Source of the DNA: Rhodopila globiformis
Lineage (GTDB): Bacteria; Pseudomonadota; Alphaproteobacteria; Acetobacterales; Acetobacteraceae
Assembly (NCBI RefSeq): GCF_002937115.1
Contig: NZ_NHRY01000076.1
Span: 1-64,000 of the forward strand
Direction: 5' to 3'
DNA: 64,000 nt
Shown here one piece after another: positions 9,368 to 18,479 of this stretch; positions within the stretch are counted from its first letter, which is position 1; each line of letters begins with the position of its first letter. The notes beneath the pieces were generated by a model. That model ran no database searches and was not told where the DNA came from. It saw nothing but the letters and a program-made list of their open reading frames with translations. Position numbers and translations under genes: made by a program.

Positions 9368-10080
9368 CGACGGCGCTGGCCGCGGGCCAGCCGGTGATCT
9401 CGGTGGACACCAAGAAGAAGGAGTTGGTTGGCGATTTCAAGAATGCGGGCCGGACATGGCGGCCACGGGGCGATCCCGAGGAGGTGCAGGTCTACGACTT
9501 CCTCAACGACGCGCTCGGTCGGGCGATCCCGTATGGCATTTACGATCTGGCGGCGAACACAGGTTGGGTCAGCGTCGGCATCAACGACGACACCGCCGCC
9601 TTTGCGGTGCAGACGATCCGCCGCTGGTGGCAGGACGTCGGCCGCCAGCGCTATCCGAAGGCGCATCGCCTGGTGATCACTGCCGATGGCGGTGGCAGCA
9701 ACGGCGTGCGCGTGCGGCTGTGGAAACGCGAACTGCAACGCCTGGTCAACGAACTGGGCATTGCCATTGAAGTCCATCACCTGCCACCCGGCACCAGCAA
9801 GTGGAACAAGATCGAGCATCGCCTGTTCTCCTCCATCAGCATGAACTGGCGCGCCACGCCACTGGTCAGCTACCGCGTCATCATCGATCTGATCAGCGCC
9901 ACCACCACCAAGACCGGGCTGAGCGTGCGCTGCGAACCCGATCCGGCTGACTATCCGCGGGGCACTGCGGTTTCGGAGGAGGAGATGGATGCCCTCAACA
10001 TCGTCCGCGACAGCTTCCATGGCGAGTGGAACTACACGATACGGCCGCAGACCGTATCAGATCGCGCGGTTATTCCCTGA
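9364..10080 (+). CDS. ISAzo13-like transposase, C-terminal DDE part
   Basis: Catalytic half. VISVDTKKKELVG supplies the first Asp, ITADGGGSNG the second, and PPGTSKWNKIEHRLFS the Glu, in the order expected for an RNase-H-fold DDE transposase of the ISAzo13 family. In the true reading it continues upstream of its ATG, where HPDHDAQFGHVN is in frame, so it is not an independent gene. The C-terminus runs to within 7 bases of the right end of the element. Confidence 0.7.
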   Translation: MTTALAAGQPVISVDTKKKELVGDFKNAGRTWRPRGDPEEVQVYDFLNDALGRAIPYGIYDLAANTGWVSVGINDDTAAFAVQTIRRWWQDVGRQRYPKAHRLVITADGGGSNGVRVRLWKRELQRLVNELGIAIEVHHLPPGTSKWNKIEHRLFSSISMNWRATPLVSYRVIIDLISATTTKTGLSVRCEPDPADYPRGTAVSEEEMDALNIVRDSFHGEWNYTIRPQTVSDRAVIP

Positions 10081-10160
10081 CAGGCCCTAAGGCCCGCATT
10101 GGCGTTACCAAGGAGACGGCCATCCCCGATCGTCATGCCGGGCGAAGCAGGCTGCTCCTT

Positions 10161-10278
10161 CCCGTCATGGCGGCTACCCGGGACAAGCCTGGGCACAGGC
10201 TCCGGGCCGCCATCCACGCCTTTCTGCCGCTTCAACACCGACAGGCGTGGATGCCGGGCCTGCGGCCGCCATGACGGG
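10161..10278. repeat. Large REP-like palindrome
   Basis: CCCGTCATGGCGGC at 10161-10174 is the exact reverse complement of GCCGCCATGACGGG at 10265-10278. Nested inside, CCATCCACGCC pairs with GGCGTGGAT. The whole can fold into a long imperfect cruciform. The core (CGTCATGGC...GGGACAAGCC) recurs near 18480, so this looks like a dispersed intergenic repeat family. Confidence 0.6.
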
Positions 10279-10312
10279 ATAGCAACGACAGCCGCTATTT
10301 TAACGCCTATCG

Positions 10313-10376
10313 GGCGGAGGCCCACCATCCACGTCTTCTGGTGATATTCGGCACCGCCAGGCGTGGATGGTCCGCC
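10313..10376. repeat. Second REP-like palindrome
   Basis: ACCATCCACG pairs with CGTGGATGGT and the outer GGCGGA with TCCGCC, with a small bulge. It shares the ATCCACG/CGTGGAT core with the neighbouring palindrome, so the pair forms a two-unit cluster between the IS and the next gene. Confidence 0.5.
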
Positions 10377-10516
10377 TTCATGGACCATGACGCGGAGCGG
10401 CCGGTGCTCCGCGCCCAGTGACGCGGTGATCCCATCACGGACCGCAAGGCTCCGCATCATCCCGTTCGACGTCCGCGTCCTGGCGTTCCTTGCCCCGGCG
10501 TTCCTTGGGGCGTCGT

Positions 10517-10546
10517 GCCGCCGCAATCGCGCGGCGGCTTTCGTTT
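10517..10546 (+). terminator. Intrinsic terminator-like hairpin (rightward)
   Basis: GCCGCCGC and GCGGCGGC form an 8-bp perfect stem with a 6-base loop, followed by TTTCGTTT. It would stop rightward transcripts coming from the IS and sits just beyond the end of the leftward small secreted gene, so it insulates the two. Confidence 0.5.
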
Positions 10547-10577
10547 CGTCGTCAGCGCGTGAAAACCCCGGCGCGCC

Positions 10578-10946
10578 TCAACGCTTGTGGAAGTCCATGG
10601 TGTCGCCTTCCGAGGTCAGCTTCAGCACCCGGCCGTTGGCGGCGAGTTCGTACTGGTCGGTTTCCGGTTTCACGGTTCCGGTCTTGACCTTGGACTGCGT
10701 CGGCGTGAACACAATTGTTCCGGTGCCGTGTTCAGCGGGCGTCTGCGTATAGGTGCCCTTCATCTCCCGCACCACCTTGTTGTGTTGCAGCGTCCGGCTG
10801 CTCCAGGCGCCGTCCGGCGAGACCGTCATGTCGATCGTTACGCCGCTGCCGAGCGTGGCGTGCCAGCGACCCGCCACGCTGGCGTCGGCCAGCACGGCGG
10901 TGGTCATTGCGATTGAAAACAGAGCGGCAAGAACCGGTATGCGCAT
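10578..10946 (-). CDS. Small secreted protein of unknown function
   Basis: 122 aa with a clear signal peptide (MRIPVLAALFSIAMTTAVLA) and a mature part rich in beta-strand-like alternation (VAGRWHATLGSGVTIDMTVSPDG). This is reminiscent of small lipocalin-like or DUF periplasmic proteins, but I do not recognise the family. The start is set by an AGGAGG ribosome site 6 bases before ATG at 10946; the longer frame upstream lacks such a site. Single gene, no obvious partner. Confidence 0.6.
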   Translation of the reverse strand: MRIPVLAALFSIAMTTAVLADASVAGRWHATLGSGVTIDMTVSPDGAWSSRTLQHNKVVREMKGTYTQTPAEHGTGTIVFTPTQSKVKTGTVKPETDQYELAANGRVLKLTSEGDTMDFHKR

Positions 10947-11202
10947 CGTATCCTCCTGAATGAACGTAATTGGCGCGCGGGCAGCGGGACCTCGGCGAGG
11001 ACCGGGCAGGGGAACGCGGCCTGTTCCGTCCGGTTGCCTGTCCGGACCGGCCGGCCGGAACCCGGACGGACGGTGAGAAGTTGGTGATGCCGGCCGCAAG
11101 GGGATTACAGCCGGCATTCAGCCGTTACAGTAATCCGGGCCACCACGGAAGGGCGCGGCGACGGCCGTGCCGCAAAACAGCAAAAGGTTGAAAAGGATGA
11201 AC

Positions 11203-11481
11203 ATGCGTCTTCCGTTCGTGCTGCTGACCGTCGCCGGCCTCGGCGTCGGCTATACCGCCCCCGCCAATGCCATCGGCTGCATCAGCGGCGGCGTCGCCGG
11301 CGCCGTGGCCGGCCACATGGCCCATCACGGAGTCTTGGGCGCCATCGGCGGTTGCGTCGCCGGACACGAGTACCACAAGCACCACAAGCAGGCCGCCCAG
11401 CAGCAGAACGTTCAGCAGCAGAACACGACGGGCGCCCCGGAATCCGCCAGCCAGGGCACCCAGCCGGAGCGAACCCAGTAG
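11203..11481 (+). CDS. Small exported glycine-zipper-like protein
   Basis: About 92 aa. N-terminal hydrophobic signal sequence (LPFVLLTVAGLGVGYTAPANA), then a GxxxG-rich stretch (GGVAGAVAGHMAHHGVLGAIGGCVAGH) like glycine-zipper envelope proteins, then a His/Lys/Gln-rich hydrophilic tail. AAAAGG lies 6 bases before ATG 11203; ATG 11197 is the alternative. Probably envelope-associated; function unknown. Confidence 0.55.
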   Translation: MRLPFVLLTVAGLGVGYTAPANAIGCISGGVAGAVAGHMAHHGVLGAIGGCVAGHEYHKHHKQAAQQQNVQQQNTTGAPESASQGTQPERTQ

Positions 11482-11542
11482 CGCCATGGCGCACCATGGA
11501 CCCGACCGGATCACACGGTGATCCGGCCGGGCCGACCGGGCC

Positions 11543-12928
11543 CTAACCGCCCGGCAGGGCGTTCAACGCCGACCTGACCATCTGCGTGTTGTCGCCATCC
11601 GCCGGCAGCTTGCCCAGCAAGCGGCTCCAGTAGCGCCTGGCCTCCTCCGGCCGGCCGTCATGGGCCGCGACCATGCCCAGGTACCATAGCACCTCAGGCT
11701 CGTCCGGAGCGACCTGCTCGACCTGCTTCAGCAGGGCGACAGCGCGCGGCGGCAGCGCGTCGGCCGGCTTCAGACCGCTCAGCAGGCCCTCGATCGCCTG
11801 CAGGCGCAGCGCCAGGCCGTCCGGCTTCAGCGCCAGCGCACGATCGTACGCCTCCGCCGCCCGCTCGCGGTCATGCATCACCACGTAGGCATAGCCGAGG
11901 CGCATCCAGCCGTCGGCGTCATCCGGCTCGATCTCCAGCCGGGCTGCCAGCTTGGCGGCCATGGCGGCCACCATGGTCTTCTGTTCACTTTCCGGCACGA
12001 TCGCGACGGCATCCGTGCTGTCGGCCTCGGCTACGGCCGTGGCGGGCGGCAATCCCCGGGCGAGCACCGGCAACGGCACGCCGGCGGCCTTCGCGGCCTG
12101 GGCGATGCGCTTGGCAATCTCCTCGCGCAGCGGTGAATCGTCCGGGATATCGGCCAGCAGGGCCTGCATCTGCCGGATGGTGCCGGCCGGCTCGCCGGCC
12201 TGTCCGGCGGCCAGCGCCAGGTAGTAGCGGGCGACCTCGTTCCGCGGATCGTCTTCCAGCGCCGCGGTGAAGGCGTCGTGCGCCGCCGGCGTCACGATCC
12301 CGTCCGCCTGCATCACCAGCATCTCGCCAAGGCCCACCTGGACGTCGGGACTGACCAGGTTCAGCGCCAGGGCATGGCGATAGGCGTCCACCGCGATGGT
12401 CCAGCGGCGCAGGCTGCCGGAGGCCCGGGCATACAGCACCCAGCGCTCGGCGTCGTCCGGATCGGCCTCCAGCTTCGCCGCCAGGCGGGCCGCGGTGCGC
12501 GCCAGCTCGGCGTGCTCCAGCACCGGCGTCGGCATGTCCCCGGCGAGCGGCGGGCGTGCGACGAACACGATGCCCGGCGGCTCGGGCGCGCCGAGCAGCG
12601 CATACAGGCCGACGGTGCCGCCGACGAGGAACACCGCCACCAGCGTCGCCATGATCGGGCTGCGGTCGTGCCATCCCGGCGCCGGGCGCAGCGGGATCGT
12701 ATCGGTGGTAAGCACGCGGCGCTGGATTTCCACCCGCGCCTCGGCGACGTCCGCCTCGCTCAGCAGGCCGCGCGCCACGTCGCGGTCCAGCTCTCGCAAC
12801 TGGTCGCGGTACACCATGCGATCGTAATAGCCACGCCCCCGCACGGTTTCCGGTTGCCGCAGCATCGGCAGCACCAGCGGCAGCAGCGCGACCAGCAGCA
12901 GGAGGGTGAAGAGCAGCGACAGAAACAT
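11543..12928 (-). CDS. ccmI: c-type cytochrome biogenesis protein CcmI (CycH-like)
   Basis: 461 aa. CcmI is the inner-membrane chaperone that holds apocytochrome c for the CcmFH haem ligation complex. An N-terminal membrane segment (about residues 2-22) is followed by the typical CcmI-1 motif (YYDRMVYRDQLRELDRDV), a second membrane segment near 90-110, and a periplasmic TPR region (WVLYARASGSLRRW, WMRLGYAYVVMHDRERAAEAYDRAL). ATG 12928 has GGGGGA about 7 bases upstream; the longer frame to 13039 adds a low-complexity stretch and is unlikely. No other ccm gene is next to it here, whereas ccmI is often last in a ccm operon. Confidence 0.82.
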   Translation of the reverse strand: MFLSLLFTLLLLVALLPLVLPMLRQPETVRGRGYYDRMVYRDQLRELDRDVARGLLSEADVAEARVEIQRRVLTTDTIPLRPAPGWHDRSPIMATLVAVFLVGGTVGLYALLGAPEPPGIVFVARPPLAGDMPTPVLEHAELARTAARLAAKLEADPDDAERWVLYARASGSLRRWTIAVDAYRHALALNLVSPDVQVGLGEMLVMQADGIVTPAAHDAFTAALEDDPRNEVARYYLALAAGQAGEPAGTIRQMQALLADIPDDSPLREEIAKRIAQAAKAAGVPLPVLARGLPPATAVAEADSTDAVAIVPESEQKTMVAAMAAKLAARLEIEPDDADGWMRLGYAYVVMHDRERAAEAYDRALALKPDGLALRLQAIEGLLSGLKPADALPPRAVALLKQVEQVAPDEPEVLWYLGMVAAHDGRPEEARRYWSRLLGKLPADGDNTQMVRSALNALPGG

Positions 12929-13164
12929 CCGTTTTCCCCCGGAGGAGCCGCCTGCCACGGTTGACGCGTCACCGCCTGAGGTTGGTCCCCCGGTGCTGTT
13001 CTGCTCACCCCGGCCGGCCGCTTCATTGACCTGGATCAAGGCGGGGCCTGACCGCCGCCGTAACCTTTACGGCGGCAAGGGGGTCTCGTTTTGACAGTCC
13101 ACCGCGCACCGACAGCGTCCCGCGCAGCAAGCCGGCCCGCCGGCCCGGGCCGATCGGCCCGCCG

Positions 13165-14589
13165 ATGATTATACCGGTCAGGCTGCTGCGCGACAGGCCG
13201 TTGCAGCAGCAGCTGTATGAGCAGGTGCGGGCCTTGATCCTGTCCTCCCGGCTGCCCGCCGGCATGCGCATGCCCTCCACCCGCATGCTGGCCGGGCAGT
13301 GCGCGGTGTCACGGATCACCGTGCTGCTGGTGTATGAGCGGCTGATCGCCGAGGGCTACCTGCGGACGGTCCCCGCCAAGGGCACCTTCGTGCACGGCCT
13401 CGGCACCGATGGCCAGGCCGCCGCGCCGGACGATGCCGCGCATCCGGCCGGCGCGGCCGAGGCGCCTGTGGGCCGATCGGATGGGCGGTTGTTCCCGGCG
13501 GCGCGGTGGCGCGCGCTGGTGCGCGGGGCGCTGGATCACCTGGACCGGCTGGCGGACGGCGCGGACCGGGGCGAGCCGGTGCTGCGCCGGGCGATCGCGC
13601 GCTGGCTGTCGAACGCGCGCGGGATGGCGGTCGAGGCCGAGCAGGTCGTCCTGGCGCATGGCCGCCGGCACGCGCTGCATATCGCCGCGCACCTGCTGCT
13701 GCGGCCCGGCAGCCGGGCGGTGGTCGAAACCCCGGGCGACGCGGACGCCGCGCTGCTGCTGGCCGGCACCGGCGCCACGCTGGTGGCGGTGCCGGTGGAC
13801 GCGGACGGCTTGCGGACCGGCCAACTGCCCGCCGGGCCGGTTGCCCTGGCGCTGCTCACCCCCGAGCACCAGCAGCCCCTGGGCGCGGTCATGAGCCTGG
13901 ATCGGCGGCAGGCCCTGCTGGCCTGGGCCACGACCGCCGGCGCCGTGGTGGTTGCCGACGAGTGCGCCGCCGAACTGCGCTACCAGGAGGCGGATGTGCC
14001 GCCGCTGATGCAGCTCGACCGGGACGGGGTAGTGATCCAGGTGGGCGATTTCGCGGCCTCGCTCGGGCCGGCGGTGACTCTGGGCTACCTGGTGGTGCCG
14101 CCGCGCCTGGCCAGTGTTGCCCATGAAGCCAGCCGGGTTATGGGACCCTATGAGGGGCGGCTGGAGGCGGCGGCGCTGGCGGGCCTGCTGGACAGCGGGT
14201 TCTACGCCCGGCACCTGCATCAGGTGCGGCAGATCTACCTGCGCCGGCGCGACGCGCTGGTCCGCGCGCTGCGGCGGCAGTTCGGCGAGGACACCGGCAT
14301 CGCCGGCCTGGCGGCAGGGCTGCACCTGGCCTGGACGCCGCCGTCGGCGCTGGGTGGCGCGGATGCGGTCGCCGCCGCGGCCCGGCGGACAGGGCTGGAC
14401 GCGGGCTGCGTCGAGGACCGGGTGGTGCTGCTTGGATTCGGCGCCGGGTCTGAGCGGCAGCTGGAGGCCAGTGTCGAGGCGATGGCGGGCATCCTGGCCG
14501 CGCCAGGGACGCAGGTATGCGGCGGGCTCGCGGCGCCGGATCGCCGCCCGGGGGATCGTCCGCCGGCGGATGGCGGTATGATGTCGTAA
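13165..14589 (+). CDS. MocR/GntR-type regulator with an aminotransferase-like domain lacking the PLP lysine
   Basis: 474 aa. An N-terminal GntR winged helix (about residues 8-75: PLQQQLYEQVRALILSSRLP, then a recognition region ending GTFVHG) is followed by a fold-type I aminotransferase-like domain. In MocR proteins the PLP-binding lysine lies in a GTFSKTLAP-like motif; the matching segment here reads VGDFAASLGPAVTLGY, so the lysine is replaced by Ala298. The effector domain therefore cannot form the usual PLP aldimine. It stands alone, convergent with the SDR gene, so its target is not evident. The start lacks a clear ribosome site. Confidence 0.75.
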   Translation: MIIPVRLLRDRPLQQQLYEQVRALILSSRLPAGMRMPSTRMLAGQCAVSRITVLLVYERLIAEGYLRTVPAKGTFVHGLGTDGQAAAPDDAAHPAGAAEAPVGRSDGRLFPAARWRALVRGALDHLDRLADGADRGEPVLRRAIARWLSNARGMAVEAEQVVLAHGRRHALHIAAHLLLRPGSRAVVETPGDADAALLLAGTGATLVAVPVDADGLRTGQLPAGPVALALLTPEHQQPLGAVMSLDRRQALLAWATTAGAVVVADECAAELRYQEADVPPLMQLDRDGVVIQVGDFAASLGPAVTLGYLVVPPRLASVAHEASRVMGPYEGRLEAAALAGLLDSGFYARHLHQVRQIYLRRRDALVRALRRQFGEDTGIAGLAAGLHLAWTPPSALGGADAVAAAARRTGLDAGCVEDRVVLLGFGAGSERQLEASVEAMAGILAAPGTQVCGGLAAPDRRPGDRPPADGGMMS

Positions 14590-14623
14590 CGGACCGGGAC
14601 AGGGATGTGGCGGGAGGCTCTGG

Positions 14624-14725
14624 TTGCTGTGCCTGGTCGTCGTGCCGCTGGTTGCGTCCGCCTGCATGGCGCCTGCGGCCTGGCGGCTGTGCTTCGTCGT
14701 CAATGGTCCACCCGGGGCGTATTGA
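14624..14725 (+). CDS. Possible 33-aa lipoprotein-like peptide (TTG start)
   Basis: A GGGAGG ribosome site stands 6 bases before a TTG, which opens a 33-residue frame with a hydrophobic stretch and a lipobox-like VASAC. Very short and with a rare start codon, so it may be chance. The following 280 bases up to the SDR gene hold nothing I can support. Confidence 0.18.
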   Translation: MLCLVVVPLVASACMAPAAWRLCFVVNGPPGAY

Positions 14726-15007
14726 GGGGGGATGATGTCGCAATCGTCGCCGTCGCGCAGCCGGTGGGCGTGGCTGACCCGGAGCAGTTGGTAGCGGACC
14801 GCCCTGCGGCCGCCATAACGGGCTCAGGCGTCCGGAAGCGCATTTTCATGAAAGAGGACGAGGAATCCGCGGGCCACGAAGATGTCCGAGGACAGAGCGT
14901 AGCTTGCCTGACGCGCAAGACGAAGCGGTTTGCCGACGAAACGAGAAGGCCGGTTGCCGGCCCCGAACCGCCTCCCGGCCGGTAGCCCGGGGTCGGCCAG
15001 CCGTCTT

Positions 15008-15760
15008 CTACATCGCCAGGAATCCGCCATCGACATAAAGTTCCGCGCCCGTGACGTACGACGCCTCGTCGGAGGCCAGGAACAGCACGGCGTTGGCGAC
15101 CTCGTCCACCTCGCCGGCACGGCCGAGCGGCACCGCCTTCAGCATCCGCGCGCGCACCTCCGGATCCGCCGTGGCGCCGGATGTGCGCATCGGCGGCATC
15201 AGTCCGGGATGCACGGAATTGCAACGAATCCGGTCCTTGCCGAACTGCACCGCGGTCGATTTCGTCATCGTCCGCACCGCGCCTTTCGAGGCATTGTAGC
15301 TCATGTGCACGAAAGCCTGGCCGACGACGCCGGAGATCGATGACAGGTTGACGATGGAGCCGCCGCCGTTCTTCTGCATCTGCGGCACCACCGCGGCGAT
15401 GCCCAGGAACACGCCGGTGGCGTTCACCGCCATCACCCGCTCCCAAAGCCCGGAATCCAGCATGTCGTTGGTGGCGCTGCCGCTGATGCCGGCGTTGTTG
15501 ACCAGGATGTCCAGCCGCCCGAAGGCGCGGACCGTTTCCGCAACAATCCGCTTCCAGCCGGCTTCATCGGTGACGTTCAGCGCCATGAACAGCGCCTTGC
15601 CTCCGCCGGCGTTGATGCCATCGGCCACGGCGCGGCCTTCGTCCTCCAGCATGTCGGCGACGACGACGGCGGCGCCCTCCTTGCCGAAGCGGCGGGCGGT
15701 CGCCGCGCCCATGCCGGACGCCGCGCCGGTGATGATGGCGACCTTGTTCGCGAGCCTCAT
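15008..15760 (-). CDS. SDR-family oxidoreductase
   Basis: 250-aa classical short-chain dehydrogenase/reductase. Rossmann cofactor motif TGAASGMG near residue 14, NNAG near 88, catalytic Ser in VNLSSISG and Tyr/Lys in YNASKGA near 155. The C-terminus DGGFLAM is typical. Asp at the end of strand 2 (VVVADM) favours NAD over NADP. The start at 15760 has AAGGGGA upstream; the 13 residues of extra frame before it are unlikely. Substrate unknown. Confidence 0.82.
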   Translation of the reverse strand: MRLANKVAIITGAASGMGAATARRFGKEGAAVVVADMLEDEGRAVADGINAGGGKALFMALNVTDEAGWKRIVAETVRAFGRLDILVNNAGISGSATNDMLDSGLWERVMAVNATGVFLGIAAVVPQMQKNGGGSIVNLSSISGVVGQAFVHMSYNASKGAVRTMTKSTAVQFGKDRIRCNSVHPGLMPPMRTSGATADPEVRARMLKAVPLGRAGEVDEVANAVLFLASDEASYVTGAELYVDGGFLAM

Positions 15761-15875
15761 GACCGTTCCCCTTCTTGCTTGTGGAGGGGACTGTGCCACC
15801 GGCAGTTCGGCTTGGCTACCGGTTGGTACCGTGACGTGATGAGCGCCCGTTCAGGACCGATGGCCGTCCGCTTCG

Positions 15876-16289
15876 CTATGGCTCACCGCAGGCCTGCTCC
15901 CCGGGCGTGACGCGCATCAGGTTTTGTGCTGCCTCCGGAATATCGGCCTGCGGCGACCGCGCGGCCAGCAGGTGCAGCATGCAGAGATCGTTGTAGTATT
16001 CCGTCTGGGCATCCTGGATCTGCTGCCGCGTCCCGCCGGGCACATGCAGCGCCTTGCCGGCCTCGGCCAACCGCTCGGCCAGCGCAACGGCCTCGCCGGC
16101 ATGGCGATCGACGAACGCGCCGACAACGATGGTATGGACCGGCGGCGAGGAAGCCGGCTGGGTAGCGGCGACCGGGGCAAATTCCGTCCGGACGTGTCCC
16201 TCGGCGGCCAGTTGCCGCATCCCCAGGCCGAAGACAATGAAGATTCCGGTGCAGAACAGGAAACAGAGAAGGCTTTGCAGGGGGCGCAC
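15876..16289 (-). CDS. Membrane-anchored hypothetical protein
   Basis: About 137 aa. One N-terminal hydrophobic segment (LQSLLCFLFCTGIFIVFGLG) acts as anchor or uncleaved signal. The rest is a soluble, probably periplasmic region with a conserved-looking YYNDLCMLHLLAARSP stretch and a second Cys near the end. GTG 16289 with AAGGAG 5-6 bases upstream is preferred over an unsupported ATG 14 codons upstream. Family not recognised. Confidence 0.5.
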   Translation of the reverse strand: MRPLQSLLCFLFCTGIFIVFGLGMRQLAAEGHVRTEFAPVAATQPASSPPVHTIVVGAFVDRHAGEAVALAERLAEAGKALHVPGGTRQQIQDAQTEYYNDLCMLHLLAARSPQADIPEAAQNLMRVTPGEQACGEP

Positions 16290-16587
16290 GATCGCTCCTT
16301 CAGGTTCGAGAGCCCGTTTCCTGCCTGTCACACTATTGTCTGGATGAACCCATTGCCTGGGTTGCGCTCCATTACCACAGCAACGGAAGAAACGAAACCA
16401 AATTCGTCACCACAGGCGCAGGTTCCATGGCGTGCCGCGGCCTGACCCTGGGCATCTGCCTCACCCGTTCCGTCGCCCGGGTGAGGGCAGACGCTTCAAA
16501 ATCCAGGGCAGTGGGCCTGCTCACAGATCGGGGCGGCGCGCGGGGCTAGGGTCCGCAGGCGAACCCGCACCCGAGAGGAACGATTCG

Positions 16588-17412
16588 ATGCAGATCGACT
16601 TGAAGTTCCACAGGATACCGAGACGGGCAAGTCCCGGAGGCGATCAGGTCCAGGCCCGGCCGGCCGCCAGCTTGCCCCACGCTCATGTCGCCGCCGGGCG
16701 CCCACCGATCGGCGTCCCATCCGTTACGGGACGGCGCGCCGGCCCGGTGCGACTGCCTTGGGTTCGCCGGGGATTGCGGCCGATCGTCGTCGTGGCGGTC
16801 CTGGGCGCTCTCGGCGCGTGCGGCAACCATGCGACGCACGATGCAGGCACCGCGTGCTATCGGGCCCACGAGTATGCGCCCCCTGGTCCACCCGGTGATC
16901 CGTGGGGGCCCTATGTTCGCGAGGCGTCCGCTCGTTTCGGGGTGCCCGAGCCATTGATCCGGCAGGTCATACGGAAGGAGTCGGGCGGCCAGGCGACCGT
17001 CGTTTCCCGCGCCGGCGCTGGCGGCCTGATGCAACTGATGCCTGCCACCTACGATGCGTTGCGGGCACGCTACAGCCTGGGCTGCGACCGGTTTGATCCG
17101 CATGACAACATCCTGGCCGGGACCGCATACCTGCGCGAAATGAAGGACCGCTTCGGCGAGGCGAATTTCCTTGCCGCCTACAACGCCGGTCCCAATCGCC
17201 TGGACCAGCACCTGAAGTCCGGCGCTGCGCTGCCCGACGAGACGGATCGCTACACCGCGTCGAACGCTCTGCCGCTGCATCCCGCTGCATCGTTGCCGCG
17301 CCCGGTTCCCCTGCCAACAGGGTCCCGGCCAGGGCCGGATGACGGGCGCCCGGGACAACCCGCGGCGGACCGCCGCCCACCGCGCAAGGCTCCGGCCCTG
17401 GAAGACATCTAG
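16588..17412 (+). CDS. Lytic transglycosylase, SLT domain, probable lipoprotein
   Basis: Cleaves peptidoglycan glycan strands in the periplasm. Residues from about 108 carry the SLT fold: FGVPEPLIRQVIRKESGG (catalytic Glu), GAGGLMQLMP, and NILAGTAYLREM...FLAAYNAGPNRLDQ. Before it lies a hydrophobic PIVVVAVLGALGACG with a lipobox Cys. That segment begins about 63 residues after the ATG, unusually far, so a GTG at 16747 (VRLPWVRRGLRP...) may be the true start. The C-terminus is a disordered Pro-rich tail. Confidence 0.75.
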   Translation: MQIDLKFHRIPRRASPGGDQVQARPAASLPHAHVAAGRPPIGVPSVTGRRAGPVRLPWVRRGLRPIVVVAVLGALGACGNHATHDAGTACYRAHEYAPPGPPGDPWGPYVREASARFGVPEPLIRQVIRKESGGQATVVSRAGAGGLMQLMPATYDALRARYSLGCDRFDPHDNILAGTAYLREMKDRFGEANFLAAYNAGPNRLDQHLKSGAALPDETDRYTASNALPLHPAASLPRPVPLPTGSRPGPDDGRPGQPAADRRPPRKAPALEDI

Positions 17413-17647
17413 CTATTACCTGACAGAACTGAAAACGCCAGGTACCGGTCGCCTGCGGCACGTCGCCGCTGCCGTGCGCAGGTCTCGATGCCCCTGCCGC
17501 TTGCCAAACGGCAGGGTCGCGACGATCCTGCGTGCATCCAGGCGCGCGAGACAGGACAGCCCCGTCCGGCGCACATCTGCCTCCGCCCTGGCGCAGGCCG
17601 ACGTGTGCCGTTTCCCGTGCCGCCTGCCGTGAAACGAAGGGGGAACC

Positions 17648-18304
17648 ATGTTGACCATCTACGGCGTCTACCGCTCCCGCGCTTCCCGCCCGGTCTGGCT
17701 GGCGTACGAGATCGGCCTGCCGTTCCAGCACGTGCCGGTGATCCAGGCCTACCGGCTGAGCGCGCCGGATGCGGCGGATGCGCCGCTGAACACCCGCTCG
17801 CCGGCGTTCCTGCGGGTCAACCCCAACGGCCACATCCCGACGATCGACGACGACGGCCTGGTGCTGCATGAATCCCTGGCGATCAACCTGTACCTGGCGA
17901 AGCGCTACGGCGGGGCGCTGGGGCCGGCCAGCGTCGCAGAGGATGGCCAGATGGGCATGTGGGCGCTGTGGGCCGCGACCGAGGTCGAGCCGCATTCGCT
18001 GCAGATCCAGTATCACCGCATGAGCTATCCGCCCGCCGAGCGGGACCCGAAGGTCGCCGAGGCCGCTGTGGCGGCGCTGCGCAAGCCGTTCGCCGTGCTG
18101 GACCAGAAGCTGGCCGGGTCCGGCTTCCTCGTCGGTGGGCGTTTCACCGTGGCCGACATCAACGTCGCCGAGGTGGTGCGTTACGCAATCGCCGCACCGG
18201 AACTGTTCAAGCCCACGCCGGCACTGCGCGGATGGCTGGAGGCCTGCCATGCCCGCCCGGCCTACAAGCGGATGATGACCGAGCGGGAGCGCGAGCCGGC
18301 ATAG
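17648..18304 (+). CDS. Glutathione S-transferase family protein
   Basis: 218 aa. An N-terminal thioredoxin-fold domain ([38 protein letters not shown] with the cis-Pro; [17 protein letters not shown] with the Glu-Ser that binds the glutathione gamma-glutamyl group) is followed by a helical C-domain with [17 protein letters not shown] (N-capping box). GAAGGGG precedes the ATG. No linked catabolic genes, so the substrate is unknown. Confidence 0.85.
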   Translation: MLTIYGVYRSRASRPVWLAYEIGLPFQHVPVIQAYRLSAPDAADAPLNTRSPAFLRVNPNGHIPTIDDDGLVLHESLAINLYLAKRYGGALGPASVAEDGQMGMWALWAATEVEPHSLQIQYHRMSYPPAERDPKVAEAAVAALRKPFAVLDQKLAGSGFLVGGRFTVADINVAEVVRYAIAAPELFKPTPALRGWLEACHARPAYKRMMTEREREPA

Positions 18305-18479
18305 GCACGCCGGTATCGCTGACGTCCGCCCGCTGCCGTGCCGGCTCCGACGGGGCCGGCCGATGGGCTTGCGGGCATCGGGCGCTGTGCAGGGGGCGCA
18401 GCGACTGCAACGCGCCGCCACGCTGCAGCGGACCACAAGCAGGTTGCGGGCGTCGCTCCGGGAGGCTGGCCGCCCGGAT

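Larger units (their letters stand above)
8783..10087 (+). mobile_element. ISAzo13-like insertion sequence
   Basis: A 1305-bp element. The left end GGGCCCGCCCGGGAATAACC and the reverse complement of the right end, GGGCCTGTCAGGGAATAACC, form imperfect inverted repeats. TAA occurs immediately outside both ends (8780-8782, 10088-10090). The interior holds a transposase of the ISAzo13 family split over two frames. Length and ends fit a complete element. Confidence 0.8.

Noticed and set aside
14605-14985. 126-codon plus-strand frame between the MocR-type gene and the SDR gene
   Set aside because: No ribosome site, no recognisable family, and composition consistent with chance in GC-rich DNA.
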